Assembly (NCBI GenBank): GCA_951230915.1
Contig: OX579638.1
Coordinates: 9,442,696-9,506,695, forward strand
Source of the DNA: Antitrichia curtipendula
Taxonomy: Eukaryota > Streptophyta > Bryopsida > Hypnales > Leucodontaceae
Length of the DNA stretch: 64,000 nucleotides
Direction: 5' to 3'
The notes beneath the pieces were generated by a model. That model had not been told where the DNA came from. It did no database searches and saw only the letters and a program-made list of their open reading frames with translations. Position numbers and translations under genes: made by a program. This document shows positions 63,261 to 64,000 of this stretch, in pieces (the first letter of the stretch is position 1; each line of letters starts with the position of its first letter).

Positions 63261-63765
63261 AACCTTAATACCTTTTTGCTCACAACTTCAATTGCAACTT
63301 GCAAATACTCCATGGAAAGCTCTCATCATCAAGAATAACATACTTAAATTTCATTACTCAAAAATCCATGCTCCATGAGCTACACACATCACAAGTTTCG
63401 GTCCTTTCAACCTTTTCTCCACACACACAAAACTCTCCCTTCCTACCCAATTCAAAAGATTCCTCTCTCTCTCTTTTTCTCCCCTCTCTAAGGTGGTGGT
63501 GGGAGCACATCAGCCCATACCCCTTATCTCCCTACCTAAGACCCCACCAAAGATCCCATCTACTTCCCTATTCACACTCATTTTTCTCTTCTAACTCCTT
63601 GGCTATTTTATTTAATTCAAAACTATTCACACACATCTATCAAAGCCAATATAAACTAGAAATTAAAAGAAACAAATGCAAGGCAAGCAATCGTAGGATA
63701 GCCACGTGCCACTAGAGTGTTTAAAACTATCTGGAATCACTCTTCGATCGCCAAGTCGTGACCTT
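63261..63765. other. CT-rich non-coding stretch
   Basis: Pyrimidine-rich ('ctctctctctctttttctcccctctc' type) with no supported gene. The 138-codon plus-strand frame is serine/leucine low complexity. Confidence 0.5.
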
Positions 63766-63769
63766 GGTC

Positions 63770-63850
63770 GGCCGAAAAGCGGTGGTCAAAGGCGTTCCGC
63801 TGATCCGGAATCGCGGGTTCGAACCCCGATGGGACCGTCGAGCGGCGGGG
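63770..63850 (+). mobile_element. tRNA-like sequence, probable SINE head
   Basis: A box-like TGGTCAAAGG at 63783 and a B box GGTTCGAACC at 63816-63825, 33 bp apart, resemble a polymerase III internal promoter. A T-arm-like GCGGG/TTCGAAC/CCCG hairpin and an anticodon-arm-like TTCCG...CGGAA hairpin with a 6-base loop are present. The loop size is wrong for a true tRNA and no matching acceptor stem is visible. A tRNA-derived SINE 5' region is therefore more likely than a tRNA gene. Confidence 0.45.
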
Positions 63851-64000
63851 CGCCACGGCTTGGCACGCTGGTGAAGAGGCAGGAAAAAAAGGCCGACTGC
63901 CCACTACCTACCCCCTGAGCTGTGCTTTGCACTGTGACAAGAATTAAAACGTGGTTCTCACCACGACCAACCCTTTTAGTTTTAATCACTCCTTTATTAA

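Noticed and set aside
63299..63715. 138-codon plus-strand frame
   Set aside because: Ser/Leu/His low-complexity translation of CT-rich DNA; no motif.
63770..63850. Functional tRNA gene
   Set aside because: The anticodon-arm loop is 6 or 8 bases depending on pairing, the T-stem has a mismatch and no acceptor stem pairs at the ends.
1..64000. LTR retrotransposon, CRISPR array, or bacterial/organellar insert
   Set aside because: No reverse transcriptase, integrase or protease motif, no paired LTRs, no regularly spaced CRISPR-type repeats, and no recognisable plastid or mitochondrial genes were seen.

Overview
The window looks like intergenic DNA from a large plant nuclear genome. It is AT-rich, has no operons or ribosome-binding-site-led genes, and carries CACTA elements, foldback MITEs, minisatellites and decayed intron-containing transposon genes. 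I see no certain intact host gene. Spliced GT-AG introns and the families present suggest a land plant, possibly a non-flowering one. The lineage is an inference from memory of where these families occur.

Layout. From 1 to about 10.1 kb is AT-rich non-coding DNA built largely from one family of short elements. Each is flanked by TTAA and has CCCC/GGGG-type ends (4630-5542, 7740-10087 with two nested copies, then 19096-19912, 25133-26088 and 39342-40272). The 39342-40272 copy preserves the empty sites of two insertions seen at 7969-8557 and 8571-9393, so the 4-bp TTAA target duplication can be read directly. A near-perfect 132-bp foldback MITE lies at 10597-10728. From 13 to 18 kb is GC-richer unique sequence with simple repeats. 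A MITE-like element with inverted ends is at 24164-24714. A minisatellite of about 43 bp per unit fills 27155-28395. From 30 to 32.6 kb is non-coding sequence I cannot identify. Non-autonomous CACTA elements with 3-bp target duplications are at 32894-33991 and 52352-53248.

Coding remnants. A DUF7869-type transposase pseudogene runs on the minus strand at 35685-38049. A coiled-coil plus transposase-like pseudogene runs on the plus strand at 43829-47425, followed by two unrecognised minus-strand frames (48116-49217). The most striking locus is a minus-strand multi-exon gene from about 60321 to 53416. It appears to encode a ParB-like domain fused to a circularly permuted (beta-order) amino-DNA-methyltransferase domain. 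Twelve exons have consistent splice phases, and two more are likely. It carries five in-frame stops and one lost splice donor. Its 5' introns hold a cluster of six GC-rich palindromes. A divergent plus-strand ORF (60866-61999) with a CxGHLxC zinc-knuckle-like motif starts about 0.55-0.7 kb away. The last 2 kb hold a roughly 175-bp degenerate tandem repeat and a tRNA-like SINE-type head.

Across the decayed coding regions nearly every in-frame stop is one C-to-T step from CGA, CAG or CAA. This fits methylation-driven decay of silenced transposons.
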